Source: Meandrina meandrites (Eukaryota; Cnidaria; Anthozoa; Scleractinia; Meandrinidae). From it: DNA of 64,000 nt. This document shows positions 34,764-48,500 of the stretch, piece after piece. The notes below the pieces were generated by a model. That model made no database searches, was not told the DNA's origin, and saw only the letters and a program-made list of their open reading frames with translations. Numbering within the stretch: position 1 is the first letter of the stretch; each line of letters begins with the position of its first letter. The stretch lies in the NCBI GenBank assembly GCA_963693305.1, contig OY855905.1, positions 2,756,201-2,820,200 of the forward strand. The letters are read 5' to 3'. Made by a program: the position numbers and the translations under genes.

Positions 34764-35853
34764 TACCGTAAAATTCCGAAAAAAAATTTTAGAGCCGTTA
34801 GTTTCAAATTGTACTGGCCCTGAAGAAGACTAGCTCTGCTAGTTGAAATATTGGCCAATAAATTTTGTCCTTTTGCCGTAGTACCAGCCTTGCAATCAAT
34901 TTGGTAAAATTCCGGTTATAAGCCCTGGGCTTAAACAACTTCGTAAGGGGTTTTGGGTGGGCCTATCAACGTAGGGGCTTATATCCGGGGGGAAACTTAT
35001 TGGCGGAATAAAAAAAAACCTTTCAAAACGAGCCACTGCAGTGTTGATTGAAATACGTCTTTATGTTAAAAAGTCATAATAAAGCAACATTTAGCCCTGT
35101 TTGATTACTGTCATCGAACAGAGAGGGGCTTATTTCCAGCGGGGGGGGGGGGGGGGGGGGGGGGGGGGCTTATTGCTGGTTTTCACTGTCACGCCACATA
35201 AAAGTAAATCCAAAACTATTGAGTGAAAAAACTCAAGAATATTATAGGTTGTAGAAAATTACCAGATATTCTTTTTGTCCAAGTCTCGAGTTTGTACGGT
35301 ATTCCGTACTCGAGTTATCCGTCAAAATGTTCCACACAAATTTACAGAGCTCTGTATGGAAACGCCATGTTGGTGCCCATGCAGTTGGGCACCAACATGG
35401 CGGTCGGAAATCAATGAAAACATCTGGAATTCACTTCTGCTATAAAAGGCAGTTATGTCACTTTCATGAACAAGTAAGCATTCGCATAAACACTTCTTAC
35501 AAAGCCCCAACTGTTCAGATTGCTAAAAATCGTAGGATAAGGCGTTATTTTGAAGCATACGTGACAGCCTTCTGGCGGCCATCTTGATGTCAGGTGGCGT
35601 GAAATTCCGAAATTCAAAATGGTCTATCTTAAAGACGGCGGCTGCTATCGAGCTAAAAACCTTCAACAAGATATATATTAAGGATGTCTAATAGCCAGTG
35701 AAGGATAAAAACTCAGGGGCCTTGCGATTCTGGATTTTAGAATTTTGATGACGTCACGTGAAAACCAAGAATAGCCAGATGTATTTTTTGTCTCCAGGTA
35801 GATGGGCCTATAACCTGGGAGGGAGGGGGCTTATAACCAAAATCTTACGGTAT
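34764..35853. repeat. Nested repeat cluster in the fold-back loop
   Basis: The ends read TACCGTAAAATTCCG (34764) and, on the opposite strand at about 35853, TACCGTAAGATTTTGG; both lead into GGTTATAAGCCC-type sequence, so they look like MITE termini. Inside are a retroelement-like tail (near 34818-34880), a poly-G run at 35142-35168, a relative of the 3170-3420 repeat at 35270-35420 and a perfect hairpin GCCATGTTGGTGCCC/GGGCACCAACATGGC at 35368-35402. Confidence 0.45.
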
Positions 35854-38800
35854 CCTTGTTACATTCGGTGAGTGTTACATTATTTTCAGTGCACTCAGAA
35901 ACCTCCCCTTTGTGATTTGAAAATGAAAAACTTCCCATGCTGATCATTTCGTCTTGACCACTCTATTTACTTGCACTTCGCGATGTGCAATTTCCTTTAA
36001 AAAAATCATCAACCTGGAGAATAAAAATCTTACTTCGTAATTTCTGATGTATATGCTAGAGAGATCGGAACATGCACTGTACCATTTATATCGAAAAAAA
36101 AACAATGTATAAGCAACAAAACAAACCCAGGAACAATTGCAGTCAACTCTCGCCTTTCGAACACGTCATAGAGGTTTGATTGGAAATGACTCCCGCTTAC
36201 GGATTATCGCTATTACGGAATTACGGACACTTTTGTCATAGTCTATATTTTTCAAGATATGTTAACGACACTTTTTTTCTCACACCCCGCTCTAACGAGA
36301 GTTGTCTGTATAAGGTTGTGTAATAAAAAAACCATCAAAGTGCATTTCTAATATTATGCTTCTTTTGTACTCATCATTGTAAAAAAAGTTAAATTACCAG
36401 ATTGAAACTTTGCAAAATACAGCGAAAAAAAAGGTGTCAAATAAGTTGCTTTCTCGAAAGCCGCAAAACCAAGGAAAAACTACATTTTCAAAGTGCATCC
36501 GGTCAGTAGTCTTGATTATACTCGCATTTCCGGTGTACAATCTTCGAGGATGTCGACTTCCTATGCGTAGCGCGTCTCAGTGTCCCAGCGGCAAACACCA
36601 AGCTAATAATTTGAATGGTGCCCACCCAGTGGTTGTACACACCTGGGGTTAACACGATTTAACTCATCCCCCCCCCCCCCCCCCCCCCCCCAACCCCATT
36701 CTACTGGATATGAGGAGAAGCCGTAATGGAAAATCGGTAAGGTTAAATGCGATGCGTATTCTATCCTGCACAGACAAGTTTTTTTTATATTATTGTTGTT
36801 GCTGTTTGGGATTTAGCCAAATATATAACGGCGTAGCCTTTATTTGACGAGGACAATTACGGTGATGTGAAATCCGCCTGTTTCTGACCGATGCTATGCT
36901 GTGCCTGCGAAAGATGCAGAAAACACTCATCGCCGGTAAAATGAAACTTAAACTTCTGTGGTACGAATATACCTAGTAGTTATGTTTTTGATGTTGCATT
37001 ATCATCGTAAAACCTTCCACCTTTAATACCAAAAGAACCATGAGATGTCCTAAAAGAATTTACACCTAAACCATTTGTATTGTGTTACATCCGGTCAGCA
37101 GTCCCGTCTCCCGAACTTCCGGTGTGTTCGTTCATTCAACATTCTGACTTTCGAACGCGCGACTCGATTTCTGCCAAATGCATCACTCACATTACTCTGT
37201 AATGTTCACAGGCATGCATTTGCTTAATGCAGTGTTCATTTATCTACCTTTCCGGATGAATTGTACTGAAGAGGTTTTGGCACTCGACGGAAGAAATCAC
37301 AAAGTTACGGATGTGTTTTGACATGGCGGCGAACTGTTGTTTATCAAGTATGCGGATTAATGTATCATCATTTGTGGTCTGAAACGCAGGAAAATGGATT
37401 TTGATGTGGGAAACTGTTAGATTTGGCCCTTCTGCTAGTATCTGTGCTTAATTTGGTCAAGAAATTGGAGGGAGCGAAGGCGAGTCTCAGACAACAAATC
37501 GTCTTGAAGAAATTGCTAAAACTTGCAAGGTAGGCTTTTGTATTAATTTAAATTTCACCAAATTCGCCAACCAAAACGTTATTAATCACATTTACGTAAC
37601 AGACCAGGTGATATAAAATTATTTTCAAGCTGAATTCATCTCTCTTAAGCCTTTTTAGGCCAAATAGCGAGGCCCTCAAAATGGCCAATCTGGCAATTTG
37701 TTGCAATTTGCCTTGCATGTCTTGAATGCCTATGGACAAAATATAACGTTCCCCAAAAAGATGTTATGATATTTCGAAACTACATTATCCATATTAGCTC
37801 TGCTGCTAATTTGGTTTCAAGGAAGTTAGTACTTTGGGAAAAATAGCGAAATTGGTTTTGCTTGATTTTGCCGGTTGTCCAAATGGCCGACAGGCTTTAT
37901 TACACAGCGTCAATTTTTTCCTTGTTCATAAACCTCAAAATACTTTTACAATAATTTTTATAAACTAGAAGAATGACTCTACTTTCTGCTGGAATTTAAT
38001 TTGATTTGGTTAACATTTACCCGAGAACTAGCCTCGTATATTTTTACTTTTTGAGAGTGAAATTTTAGCTCAAAAAACATGAACCTGAGGCTTGCGTGAT
38101 CAAGTGCGGTTGCCATGGAAACAATACATCTGCCAATCAAAATATGGTCGTTTTTGTTCATCCCCCCAGGTAGCCTACCTCCACACAAAAAGTGAAGGGG
38201 GGTTAAAAATTTTCATTTCCAAGTTTGCTTCACTTTCTCAGAGAACGGTTCTTAAACTAATGTTAGTTATCCTTCCTTATGGGTCGAGAGTAGTGCTGCC
38301 TTGTAGGGTACCGGGAGTTTACCGGTACAATAGACCATAGGTTTTTGACCAATCAGACTGCGCGTTGTATCCCAGGTAAGTTCATAAATGTAAATAGATA
38401 TCTGTATACAAAAGGATACTTCCTGTTCCCTATCTGCATACCATAGACATCTTCCTGTCCCTATTCTCTTGTGTATCCTTTGATACTTTCTGCTTCCAAC
38501 TCTACGTATGAATGATATCTGCATACAATAGGCATCTTTCTGTCCCTATTTTCTTGTGTATCCTCTGATACTTTTTGCTTCCCACTCTACGAATGAGTGA
38601 CCCCGTCGCACGGCCACTTATAACCCATTTCCTGCCACCAGGGAAAACCCACTTACGTATGTGAATCTTCCTACCGTTCGTAGCCCTCCTCCCTCCTTTT
38701 CTTACGGCCTCTTGCCCTCCCCCCTGGGCCTGTTCTAGGGCCCTTACACTTTAAGCTATCGGCTCTAAATTTCGTAGTCTCTGTATGCTTTTTTCCCAGG

Positions 38801-39149
38801 CCTTTACCATGAATTCGTGTCGGTGATGTGTTCCGGACGAACAGCGGTGATACGTCACAGCCTTATTATTTAGGACCACGTAAGACAAAATGCCTAAAAT
38901 AGATAGGCCCAGGTACAAGACAAAGCTTACCACACGAACAATTACGATATTTTAACGTAAAGAAACGTAAAACAAACTGCATAAAAGGTTTATGGCTATG
39001 ACCATTTAGGATGTGAATTAGTGTAATATTTAACAGACTATGAATTCATTCTTCACTGTGCCTGTAAATTAGTCCTCGCGTTCATTGAAAATAAATTACC
39101 TAATAGACACCAAGAAAGAATAATGCAGACAATATTCTTTCGTACACAC

Positions 39150-39406
39150 CTATGCTTTCACAGTGGGATGAAGCGGGTTGTCCATTTTGGTCTGTCCAGA
39201 CTCCTCCTTTACAATAAACTTTGGATACTCCCTTGAGTTTGTAATCACGGTTACACTTAACCTCGCACGTATCGTCTTCATAACTTCCGGTACATTTTGT
39301 GACGTAACCATGAGGTACTGGGTAACTATTAGTACATCTCTGTCTGCATCGTACCATGTTACCACACTGTTGTCTACTCCCGTCCAATCTACATCTGCTG
39401 GTTTCA
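39150..39406 (-). CDS. CCP/sushi exon (exon 2) of RTX gene copy 2
   Basis: This is the equivalent of 760-1016 and nearly identical in protein. The acceptor and GTGTGT donor are conserved and the phases match the exons on either side. In copy 2 the later, tempting donor is preceded by an in-frame TAG (39100-39102) where copy 1 has CAG, which would end the protein; use of the phase-1 donor at 39149 avoids it. If that donor is not used, this would be the last exon and the protein would end at 39100. Confidence 0.7.
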
Positions 39407-39482
39407 CTACATTGTTTAAGATAAACAGTTATTCATGGTCTTTTTCCCACTTAGAACTCAGTTTGATATTTTCTATTTAACC

Positions 39483-39518
<36 letters not shown>

Positions 39519-40439
39519 GATAGCGCCGAGTGGGCTATAACTATAACAAGCGCGAGTGGAATACATATAAATGTTTTAATAAAAACACCCGAAGATTTGC
39601 AATATTTGAGCTCCCCAGCTGTTCTCGCTAACGCGTATATCTGCCACATGAATTTTTCGAATTTATTTGAGCTCATAAACCATTGGCTGTAAACCAATCA
39701 AAACTCAGGAATTGCAATATACCACGGCTAGTTTTTAATGTTAAATAGCTGGCATTTTTCCCCAAAAGCGCGCCCTCTATTTGGCAACTTCGAGGTCACA
39801 TGACATCTAATGATAAAATCATTTCCTGCCAAAAGTCTCTGAGGGGGTATTGATAGAAATACATGGTTAACTGATTAACTATCTCTTTCAAATTATATCA
39901 TAATATAATAACAAACTCGTAGGAAAAATTCCACGATGCAGTTCTTTTCCCTCGCAGATACTATACATGAAAAATAGCTTATATTTCCCAGCTGTAGTTT
40001 TTTTAGACAGCTAACCTACTCTTGCAGGGTTTTAAAAGCCGCTGCAGGAAGTACCTTGCGTCAGTTGAATACCAATAGCTTCACACGGCGCTAGTGTAAA
40101 GCATGTTATTTCATTTTGAATATTTTTAATGGATTACTGTGATGGTGTACTAATTGCACTAATTTATAGCTTACATTGTATTTTGTCAGGTTGTAAACCC
40201 TGAAAGCCTACCGTGTTTAAATAAAGAAACTATTCTAAATAATATTCCATTGATTTACCGAAGAAAACCACAGTATCCTGTTTCATTCACTATTTTGAAA
40301 GTGAAATGTTTAGCACAAGCAAAGAGCTTTCAAAAGAAGTGTTGTAATATTCACGATTTTGGGCTGGTTACGGGCGCATTTATATTGGTGGAAAACATTC
40401 AACGACAGAAGCTATGAGCTTCAGATATTATAGAAGATA

Positions 40440-40690
40440 AATAGATAAACAATTTGTCCAAGTATCAGGTCTGTGCGGTGCACCGTTCGCGAGTTATTTG
40501 CCGAAACTTTCCACGCAAATTTATAAAGCTCAGTATGAGGACGCCATATTTGTGTCCTTCCGAGGGGCACAAATATAGCCGCCGTAATGTCAGAAAACTT
40601 CTCGATATCACCTGGAAAGCACATTTTCAATCGTTGAGTGAAAATCTTTTAAAAATCTGCTATCTCTTATCCAATCGCATTTCAGGGTAG
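40440..40690. repeat. Dispersed repeat, copy 2 counterpart of 3170-3420
   Basis: Nearly identical to 3170-3420, as part of the segmental duplication, with the same imperfect hairpin. Related at lower identity to 35270-35420. Confidence 0.45.
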
Positions 40691-41437
40691 ATAAACGCAG
40701 TGTGTAGTGATGAATCGAAAGAACCCTTAATGCTCTGTCTTGTCGAATTAAATCAGAACTTCGAAAGGTCGCAAGGTACAAGTGAATTTGAATACTAAGA
40801 AAAAGCGTGTGTTTTTCCTCGCTTGTTTCAGAGACAAAAGACACCCTGTGTTAATGTTTTAGAGAAGAAAATGTATCATTAATCTCTTGATCACCTACCT
40901 GCCCCCACTCGGGCGATACACCACGGTTTGTCTGAATCAAAGGTAAAAGTACAGAATATTTAGAATAGAGGAAGACATGAGTACTAAGATAAATTGTCAC
41001 TAGCCGAGATTGCAAGTTCTTCTGGACACCGGTGACTTCCCATAACCACTCGACCACTGAACTAGCAACGCTAGCGACAAAACTAGAATATACCGATAGA
41101 GTTGATGTTCGCGGTCGTAATTAGGTTTTTGACCCGACTCAGACTTTTTTTTTAAATGAGCTCTGAGAAGGGCCAAAACATATTAACGCCCAAGAACATC
41201 AATTCTATTACTATTAAAAGCATTTCAGGGGACATTGAGAAGAAAATCAAAGATAGTAAGTTATATCTTGAACACTACTTGCCAAGGTCGCGCCGGCATT
41301 TGATACTGAATAAACACCCTGCATTCAAGCTTGTATGTTTAAAAAACCTTACAGCGAACCAAAAAATGTGTCAAAAAAACTTTTCTCTCGCTTGAATGGA
41401 AAATTAACAGCAAACAGATAGCGGTCATTTTAAAGTT

Positions 41438-41800
41438 TTAATTAATTGTACCTAAATTGACAGTTTGGCACCATTGCCTCGACTGACGAGTTTCGCTGGT
41501 AGCAAAGCTTACATTCACCTCTCCACCGTTCATGGAGCTACTGCCATCAACGACTTTATTTGAAGTAAAATGACGACTTAGAAATCCTGCAAGAGCACGT
41601 TTCTGTGAGCTAGAGCTATCCTCGTACGGAGTCAAGCTTTGTTCATGTTTGTGCGAGGCAATTGAGCAAATTTGCTTGGAATCGACTCCAGCTTGATGAA
41701 GACTGGTTATTGTAGAAGCTCGGACATAATGTGTGGTGTAGATTTGGGAAAGGCCAGCCATTTTGGAAATCCTCGGCATCAGTTTTGGAGGTAGAATTAA
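41438..41800 (-). pseudogene. Crypton/DUF3504-type tyrosine recombinase remnant (copy 2)
   Basis: Duplicate of the fragment at 4188-4550, with the same H-x-x-R, second-histidine and tyrosine-region motifs and a few substitutions. It predates the duplication, because both copies hold it at the same intron position. Confidence 0.6.
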
Positions 41801-42515
41801 ACGTTATCCCAAAGTAAATAAGTAAGGAAAGCAATGTTTTGGAAGATGAATGAATATCGACGCATGGATCACTTACCTTTTCCCGTTCGCAAGGAGAACG
41901 ACTCGGGTTATTCTGAAAGAAATATATATTCATATGTTAACAGACGTGAACTTAAAGCAAGGGAGATAAAATGCTTTTTATTGACAGGCTCAGACACGAT
42001 GCAAGGCGAAGCTATAGAACTGCAAGGTATAGTAACTGTGCCTAGTAACAGTTTCCATGCACCGACGTAAACACAGTATTTGACCTTACTTTTAGGACGT
42101 TACAACTGCTGGTTTTTATTATTTAGCTTAGTGAAATAACTTTGCCGCCCAAAGGCCCAAACTATCTACAACTCTAAAAAAAGAAAAGGGGAGTTCGTCC
42201 CAGGCTGACATAAAGTATTTCCCGTAATTTGTCGAGCGTTATCCAGGCGCTTAAGCTGATCTCAAAATTTTGAAGGGATTACATCAATTTCCCTGACCCT
42301 CTTGACTCCAAGAGAAACGCTTCCTTGAGCTTATTGTTTATACGCTCTGTTTTGTAGTAGAAAATTAGTTTGTTTCATCGAAAGAACTGCGTAAACCTAG
42401 CGCATAAATCGATCGAAAACTGAAATTAATACGTTCTAAAAATCCCATACATATACTTCATGTGGGCAAATCCACCCTTCATTATTCTGGAGACATAAAT
42501 CTACCATTTACTTAC

Positions 42516-45500
42516 GGTGAACAGACGAGCCTGTGGTCCGTCCAGCCTGTACTAATGCTCACAACCGCAGATCTGTAGTTAAAGCCAAGTGCCTCGCAAA
42601 TCTCCATGCTCGCAGACTGTCTTTGCGCTTGTCCCGTTTCCGAGATGCATACTCCCTCCCAGTTGCCGTTAGTTAATACTTCAAGTCTTCCTTCGTATAT
42701 AGTTGGCTTCGGTTGAGTCAAACGTAGCTTAGAGCATGTTACCCATATCTGGGAGTTGCTCGAACTATGCGTTACATACTGAGAATCATGTATTCCCGCG
42801 CTTTTGCAGGAAAGATTTAGAATATTTTCTGCTGGGACAGACGAAGCTGTATTCCAAGCATCATTTTGCCAAAGTTGAAGTAAGCCTCTTTTCTTATTCC
42901 ACTTATCCTGCAAATTGGCAAGTCTAACAGTGGGTTCGCAGGTATCATCCACATAACCGATCCACTTTCCGTCGCTACAAGCTCGTCCGCCTTGAGGTAT
43001 CTCCCAGTCACTTTCCCATCGAGGACGATACGTACTCCCATGAAATACATGACTTGGAAGGTATAAGTTGGTACACTGAAGCTTAACACAGTAGCCTTCA
43101 AGGGGTCTAGCAGCTGTGCCATACGTCCTGGTATGCTTTATATAATCACAGGGAAGATACGATCCATGATCAACAGTTGGTGGTCTTGGGCAACTTAGCG
43201 GTTGGCAATTGGGAACTGTCCCATCCCACGCTTCATCTACACAGGTGCGTTCTTTGGGTCCAGTTAACACGAATCCTTTGTGGCAAACATAATAAGCTTT
43301 TGATCCTTCGTTATTTCCGTTAGTTGAAACCTCTCCGTTAGATGGTTTAGTAAGGACAGGACACTGTTTTATTTTCAGGCAAGCCGGAAGGGAGGGGATC
43401 CATTCTTGGTCTAAACACGTGGTATTCTGCTCGGTGCGGTGGGCGTCAATGTTATATCCTGTATTACATTTCAAACTGGCGATTGTGCCGTGAGCTGGAG
43501 TTGATGTAGAAGTAGGTGGAGCGTACTGAACAGCCGAGTGTGGTACTTGTGCTGTGGGACAGGATCTTTCTCGGCCATAAGTCGTAAGCGTATGGGATAC
43601 GGCAATTGTCGCGTTGCACTTTGTTAATGCGAGAGCGAAGACGTAGTGGGACGCTGGATCAAGAGACGTAACACTTAATGATGTTTGACTATCTACGTCT
43701 CTTTTGGCTAAGCTTTTGGGGTCTTGTACTTTAAAATGTACAAGGAACAGCTCAGTTTCTGGATGTGACAAAAGACCATTCATTTGTTGCCACGACAAAC
43801 TTACATCGGTAGGGTTTGCAGAGACAACCTGCAGGCTGGTTCTGTTTTCGATGTAGTTAGCACTATTTCCTAGCTTGTCAAATCTTGCAGCGATGGCCGA
43901 TAACGCGAAATCTTCCCACAAATTGTCTTCAAATAAAACTTTAAGGTGTCTGTATTTTGCACTCACGTTCCAGTTTCTAATTATCACTGTCAAAAGTTCA
44001 CCGTGATAAAGAACCGAGGCCAGGTTAGACGTATCTACTTGCAGGTGTAGGTCGTTGCCAACTAAGAAGACGCAAACATCAGAGGAGTTTAAATGAGCCA
44101 GGGAGAGGGTGTCTTCAATTTCATCATCTGCGTAGTTGTCGATGATTTTTAACCCCCAAGCCTTATAGAGTAAATACAAATCTTTCCCTTCACCGCCAAC
44201 AAGTTTATCATCGCCGCCAAGAGAAGCCAGTGTATCTTCTCCTTCAAGACCATAGAGCTTGTTATCAGAGTCGGATCCGGTCAGAAAGTCGTCGTGAATT
44301 GTTCCGTATACGTTTTCAATGCTCTTGTAGATATCTCCGTCAGCATCCACTCCTTTTCCAAATCCAATATTGAGATCAACAGTGACTCCCTTGCGAAGAA
44401 AGCCATCACCTTTGAAGGCGAGTGTATCACTACCATTGCCGCCATCAATGATGTCCGATCCGTTCCCGCCATAAATGTAATCATCTCCGCTGTCGGCATA
44501 TATGGTATCATTGCCATCCCCGCCAAAAATGACATCAACACCGGCGCCACCATAAATCGTGTCGTTACCCTGTTTTCCTTCAAAAATTGTTCCTGTTTGT
44601 CCTCCACGTAGAATGTCGGCCTGAACACCGCCTTCAATTTCTTTTGTTGTGTTACTGCCAGTCAGGTTGTTGGCAGAGGTAAGCGATCCCTTTAAATCTT
44701 CTGCTGCTGCGATTATACTATTGGTATGAGGATCAATGTTTTGTGGCGAATCAATGATTCTACGGTCCACGGCAATAATCTTTCTAAAGGGATATTGTTT
44801 GGAAATATTAAAAACAACCTTGTCCTCTGATGTAATCTGAAGATGTTGATACTTCGAACCACGGAAGTAATCCAGAATTCGTACACTGAGTGAGCTGGGA
44901 CGATTGCTTGATTGAAGAATGGCATCAAACTGGCCATGAAAATACACACGAATGTCATCAAATTCTATTCCAAACTGAAGGGTGTCTGTCTTGTTGTCAT
45001 CTGCATAATTGTTAATTTCATTGAACTCACCATATCCGTGTTTTAATACGTAGGTGTCAGAACCATTCTTTCCTTCCAAATGCTGGTAATTATAACCATT
45101 GCCTGCTCCGGGGTCAAGGTAATTGTTAAGATTATTCCCGTAAATTTTGTAACTACAGTGACTTGATTTCAATTGGAAACGGGCTACATGTTTCCAAGTT
45201 TCTTCCGTAAGATTGTATGTTATCAACCCTCTGTCACACCCTGCGCGCGTACATTGACATTCAGTGGGATCCTTTGATATTTCGTATGGCTCGAGTTTTC
45301 CCGTCTTATTATTTATTCGATGTGTAATTCCATCAATTGTTCTTATTCCAAGGTGCTGGTTGACAGACGAGTTGAAAAAATTTCGAAGTGTTACAGTCGG
45401 TGTTTCATAATTTGACATTATCTTCAAATCCTTATTGTCCTTCTGAAGTCGTAAGTTTACAAACATTTCGTCTAGGTACAACAAATCAACTTTCTGACGA

Positions 45501-48500
45501 CTGTCAAAATTGTTGATGGTTGCTTTTCGACATGATTTCTTGACGACATAATTGTCAGTCCCTTCCCCGCCTTCAAGATAATCTTCTCCTCCACTACAGC
45601 TCAGAAAGTTAGTCTGTGCATTTCCAACTATACGGTCGTCGTGTGCTGAATCTGAAACGGTCGCGACATTGGTGTAACCAGCTGGTTTGATGCAGTCTGG
45701 ACTAGGTGAGTCCGACAAATCAACACAGATTCCAGTTGTGGAAGTTTTGTAATCAAGCATTATTGGCACTTTGGATACACTTCCGCTTTCACTGGTAGAC
45801 ACGTTAAAGACAACGTGATCTGCTGATGTAAATAGAATATGCCTGTAACGGTATCCCAAGATCCAATTTGTTATAGTAAAGCAGGAGCTTTGTGCATTGT
45901 TCTTGTCAGTGACGGATAAGTCATCTCCTTCTGTTTGAACATCTATCAAGTCAAACGGTACATCGAACACCAGAATGTCAGTTGTGTTAAAGTAATCATC
46001 TGCATTATTGTCAATAACGTCGCATCCTTCATTTGCTCTGATAATATAAGTGTCTTCATTTTTCCCTCCAGCCAAGTGATCGGCTCCACGACCCCCATCT
46101 AAGATGTTATTCACGTCATTACCGACAATATTATCTGAGCTGTTTGAGCCCGATACTTGTTTGACTTGAGTGTATTTCGAATCAATGAGTGAGACCGTTT
46201 GAGCACTTTTTGCTGCACCTAAATCCAGAGCAACCGCTACACACTGAACTCGATGGATAGCCTCGCTGTTTAAAGTTTGTTTCGGGACAAAAAGCACTCC
46301 GTCCTTACTACGAAAGGATACGTGACGGTAATACGTGGGATCTCCAGGAGTGAACCAGTTCTTGATACGAATGTGATGACTCTTGGAATAAGTGACGTCA
46401 AGATCAGTTTTGCTCTGATGACATTGGATATTATCAAAGTCAACGTTTATTACTATGATGTCGCGCATGTTATCTTCAGCAAAGTTATCGATTATCGTTT
46501 TTCCGCCATCCGATTGGATAATGTACAGGTCACTTCCTGATCCTCCTGTGACAGCGGACATTTCCGGTCCTAGGTAAAAGGTGTCGCTACCACCCCTCCC
46601 GTACAGATTGTAATGATAGTTTCCGGTTACAAACTTAAGATTCAGATTTCCAAAGTTACACTCCTCATCTTTTTTTCCTGGTGGTTTTGTTGTCGGCTTG
46701 GGATTCTGTACTGCATAAAATGTGTTGTTGTTGGAGTTTCCATAATAAGTCCCGTAAACAGACTTTTCATGGAGATCGGCTCCACAAATGACATCATATG
46801 ACTTGATTGGAATAACAAACCAGAGCTTGGCAGTTTCGTGCTTGTATGTGAAACTCCTCGCCTCGCCTATCCCAAGAACGATGTCCTTAAGATTAGGACC
46901 AACTGTGAATGTCTTACGTATTGGTTCATTACTGCCAGAGACATCTCCGATTTCTAACGTAGCTCGGTTATTGTCATAGAGTCTGAAGTTTATATAGCCA
47001 CCCAAACTTGAGAGCCTCCCTTGGGTGAAATCGATTGTCTCTCCACCTCCCTCCTTTTCTCCAACAATCTTGTAATAGTTATCCGGGTTTTTCAGGTCCT
47101 GAATGAGTTTCTTATCATATTCTTCCTGTTTCCTATAAGACTCCATCTGTCTTCTAAGACCACCTGTTAAGAAATCTGCCGCTCCATCCAAGAAACCTTT
47201 CACTAGTGCTCCAAGGAACTCCAAGCCAGCCCATGGACTTTTCCAATTAACTTTCTCCATCTCCGCCATTATATCGATGTAGAAGTCGTCAATAGCCATT
47301 CGTATTATTGAGAGGACAATCACTAGAGGCTCAGTAACGACTTCTGCTTCCGGACAAAATGTTCCTACTAGACTCAGTATCGTCGTGCTAACGTCAAGTG
47401 CTAAATCGATCACGCGTAGCGGTAACAATTTGACGTCTTCCGGGTCATTAAGATTTAAATCAGCCAACTGTTCTATGTCTTGTTCGATGAAATAGATGTC
47501 GAACGCAAGTCCCACCACGGGGATGTCTCCCAGCAACTCTCCGACTCCTCTCTCGGCAAACCTTTCCACCTTTGTAGATAACCTTTCCAAGCCTTTCTCT
47601 AAATTTAAGCCTTTTGCCAACCCTTTAGCTGCACTACTTATAACCCGTTTCCCAACCTTGGAAACGATTTCATTGAGACCAGTTAGTCCTCCAAGTGTGT
47701 GAGCAGACTGGGCCACAGAAATGGCACCTCGAAGGTTATCACCTTCCTGGAAGTAGTTTACAGCCCCCAGAACGGAAAATATTAGACCGTGGACGGCTAA
47801 ACCTTTGTTTACTTTGGAGTAGGCCTCACTAGCTCCGGCCCTCTTTGATTTTGATAGGTGGTCCTCAATCAGCTTGGGAGTAGCCAGCTCTTGTGAATTC
47901 AATCTTAACTCAACGTGTTCCCTTTCTTTTGCGTTACGGCGATCTACCACATCAAAGTCCACCTTGTTTTCAGTAACTTTGATAGATTCCTCATCAACTG
48001 TAATGGATTCTTCTTTATCGTTTAGGGAGCAGGCAAAGCGTTTTCTTCTACGGCTTGTTCCAGTGCAAGTTTTGCGAACTTTTGCGGCAATAACCTCCCC
48101 ATCATGATCCCCAGCAGCACGTTTGCGTATGAGATAAGAAGGGACCGTCTCACTTCCTTGCTTATGTATTAGATTCCGCCCTTCTTTTGCACCAACTCCC
48201 TTTTTCCTAACGGGAAATTCTTTTTTGCTGAAAGTTTCGTCTATGCGTTTTCGTTTTCGTGGGACGCTTTTAAGCATGCCACCGACAACCTCGTCCATTG
48301 CTGGACTTCGTCCTGATTTTCCATCGAAATCTTCCAGTCTAGGAATATCTTTACTTTCTGGAAACCCTTCTTTCGTTTGTATCTCGTTTGCTAGCTTTTT
48401 AAAAAAGTCGGCTTTCAACTCATCGGTGGGCTGAGCCGCTTCTGCAATCATTGAAATAACCAGAAATTCCACAGAAGCTCGGCTTGTGTCAGCGGATTGT

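Larger units (their letters stand above)
32643..38251. mobile_element. 5.6-kb fold-back element with arms of about 1.8 kb
   Basis: The left arm (32643 to about 34487) and right arm (about 36473 to 38251) are inverted copies, highly similar over their whole length; the same 63-residue frame appears identically at 33125-33316 (plus) and 37548-37739 (minus). Outer ends read GAACCGTTCTCTGAGAAAGT on both sides and each is bordered by TTAA (32639-32642 and 38252-38255), as for TTAA-targeting elements. Length differences between the arms: a 79-bp insertion in the left arm, about 28 extra bases near 37940-37970 in the right arm, and differing G/C tracts (34176-34190; 36669-36690). The central 2 kb carries no recognisable transposase. 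Confidence 0.75.
31544..39149 (-). other. Intron 2 of RTX gene copy 2, enlarged by insertions
   Basis: This intron is about 7.6 kb. The part next to the CCP exon (about 38390-39149) matches copy 1 positions 31-759, and the acceptor flank matches window positions 1-17. The sequence in between, about 6.8 kb, is extra relative to copy 1 and contains a small MITE and a 5.6-kb fold-back element. Confidence 0.6.
39407..42515 (-). other. Intron 1 of RTX gene copy 2
   Basis: It matches the copy 1 intron (1017-5232) at very high identity but lacks the 1.1-kb insertion. It starts with the same GTAAGT donor. It contains the repeat at about 40440-40690 and the recombinase remnant at 41438-41800. Confidence 0.65.

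Noticed and set aside
33125..37739. Identical 63-residue ORF on opposite strands at 33125-33316 and 37548-37739
   Set aside because: It is the same DNA in the two arms of the fold-back element, with no protein motif. Kept only as evidence for the inverted repeat.
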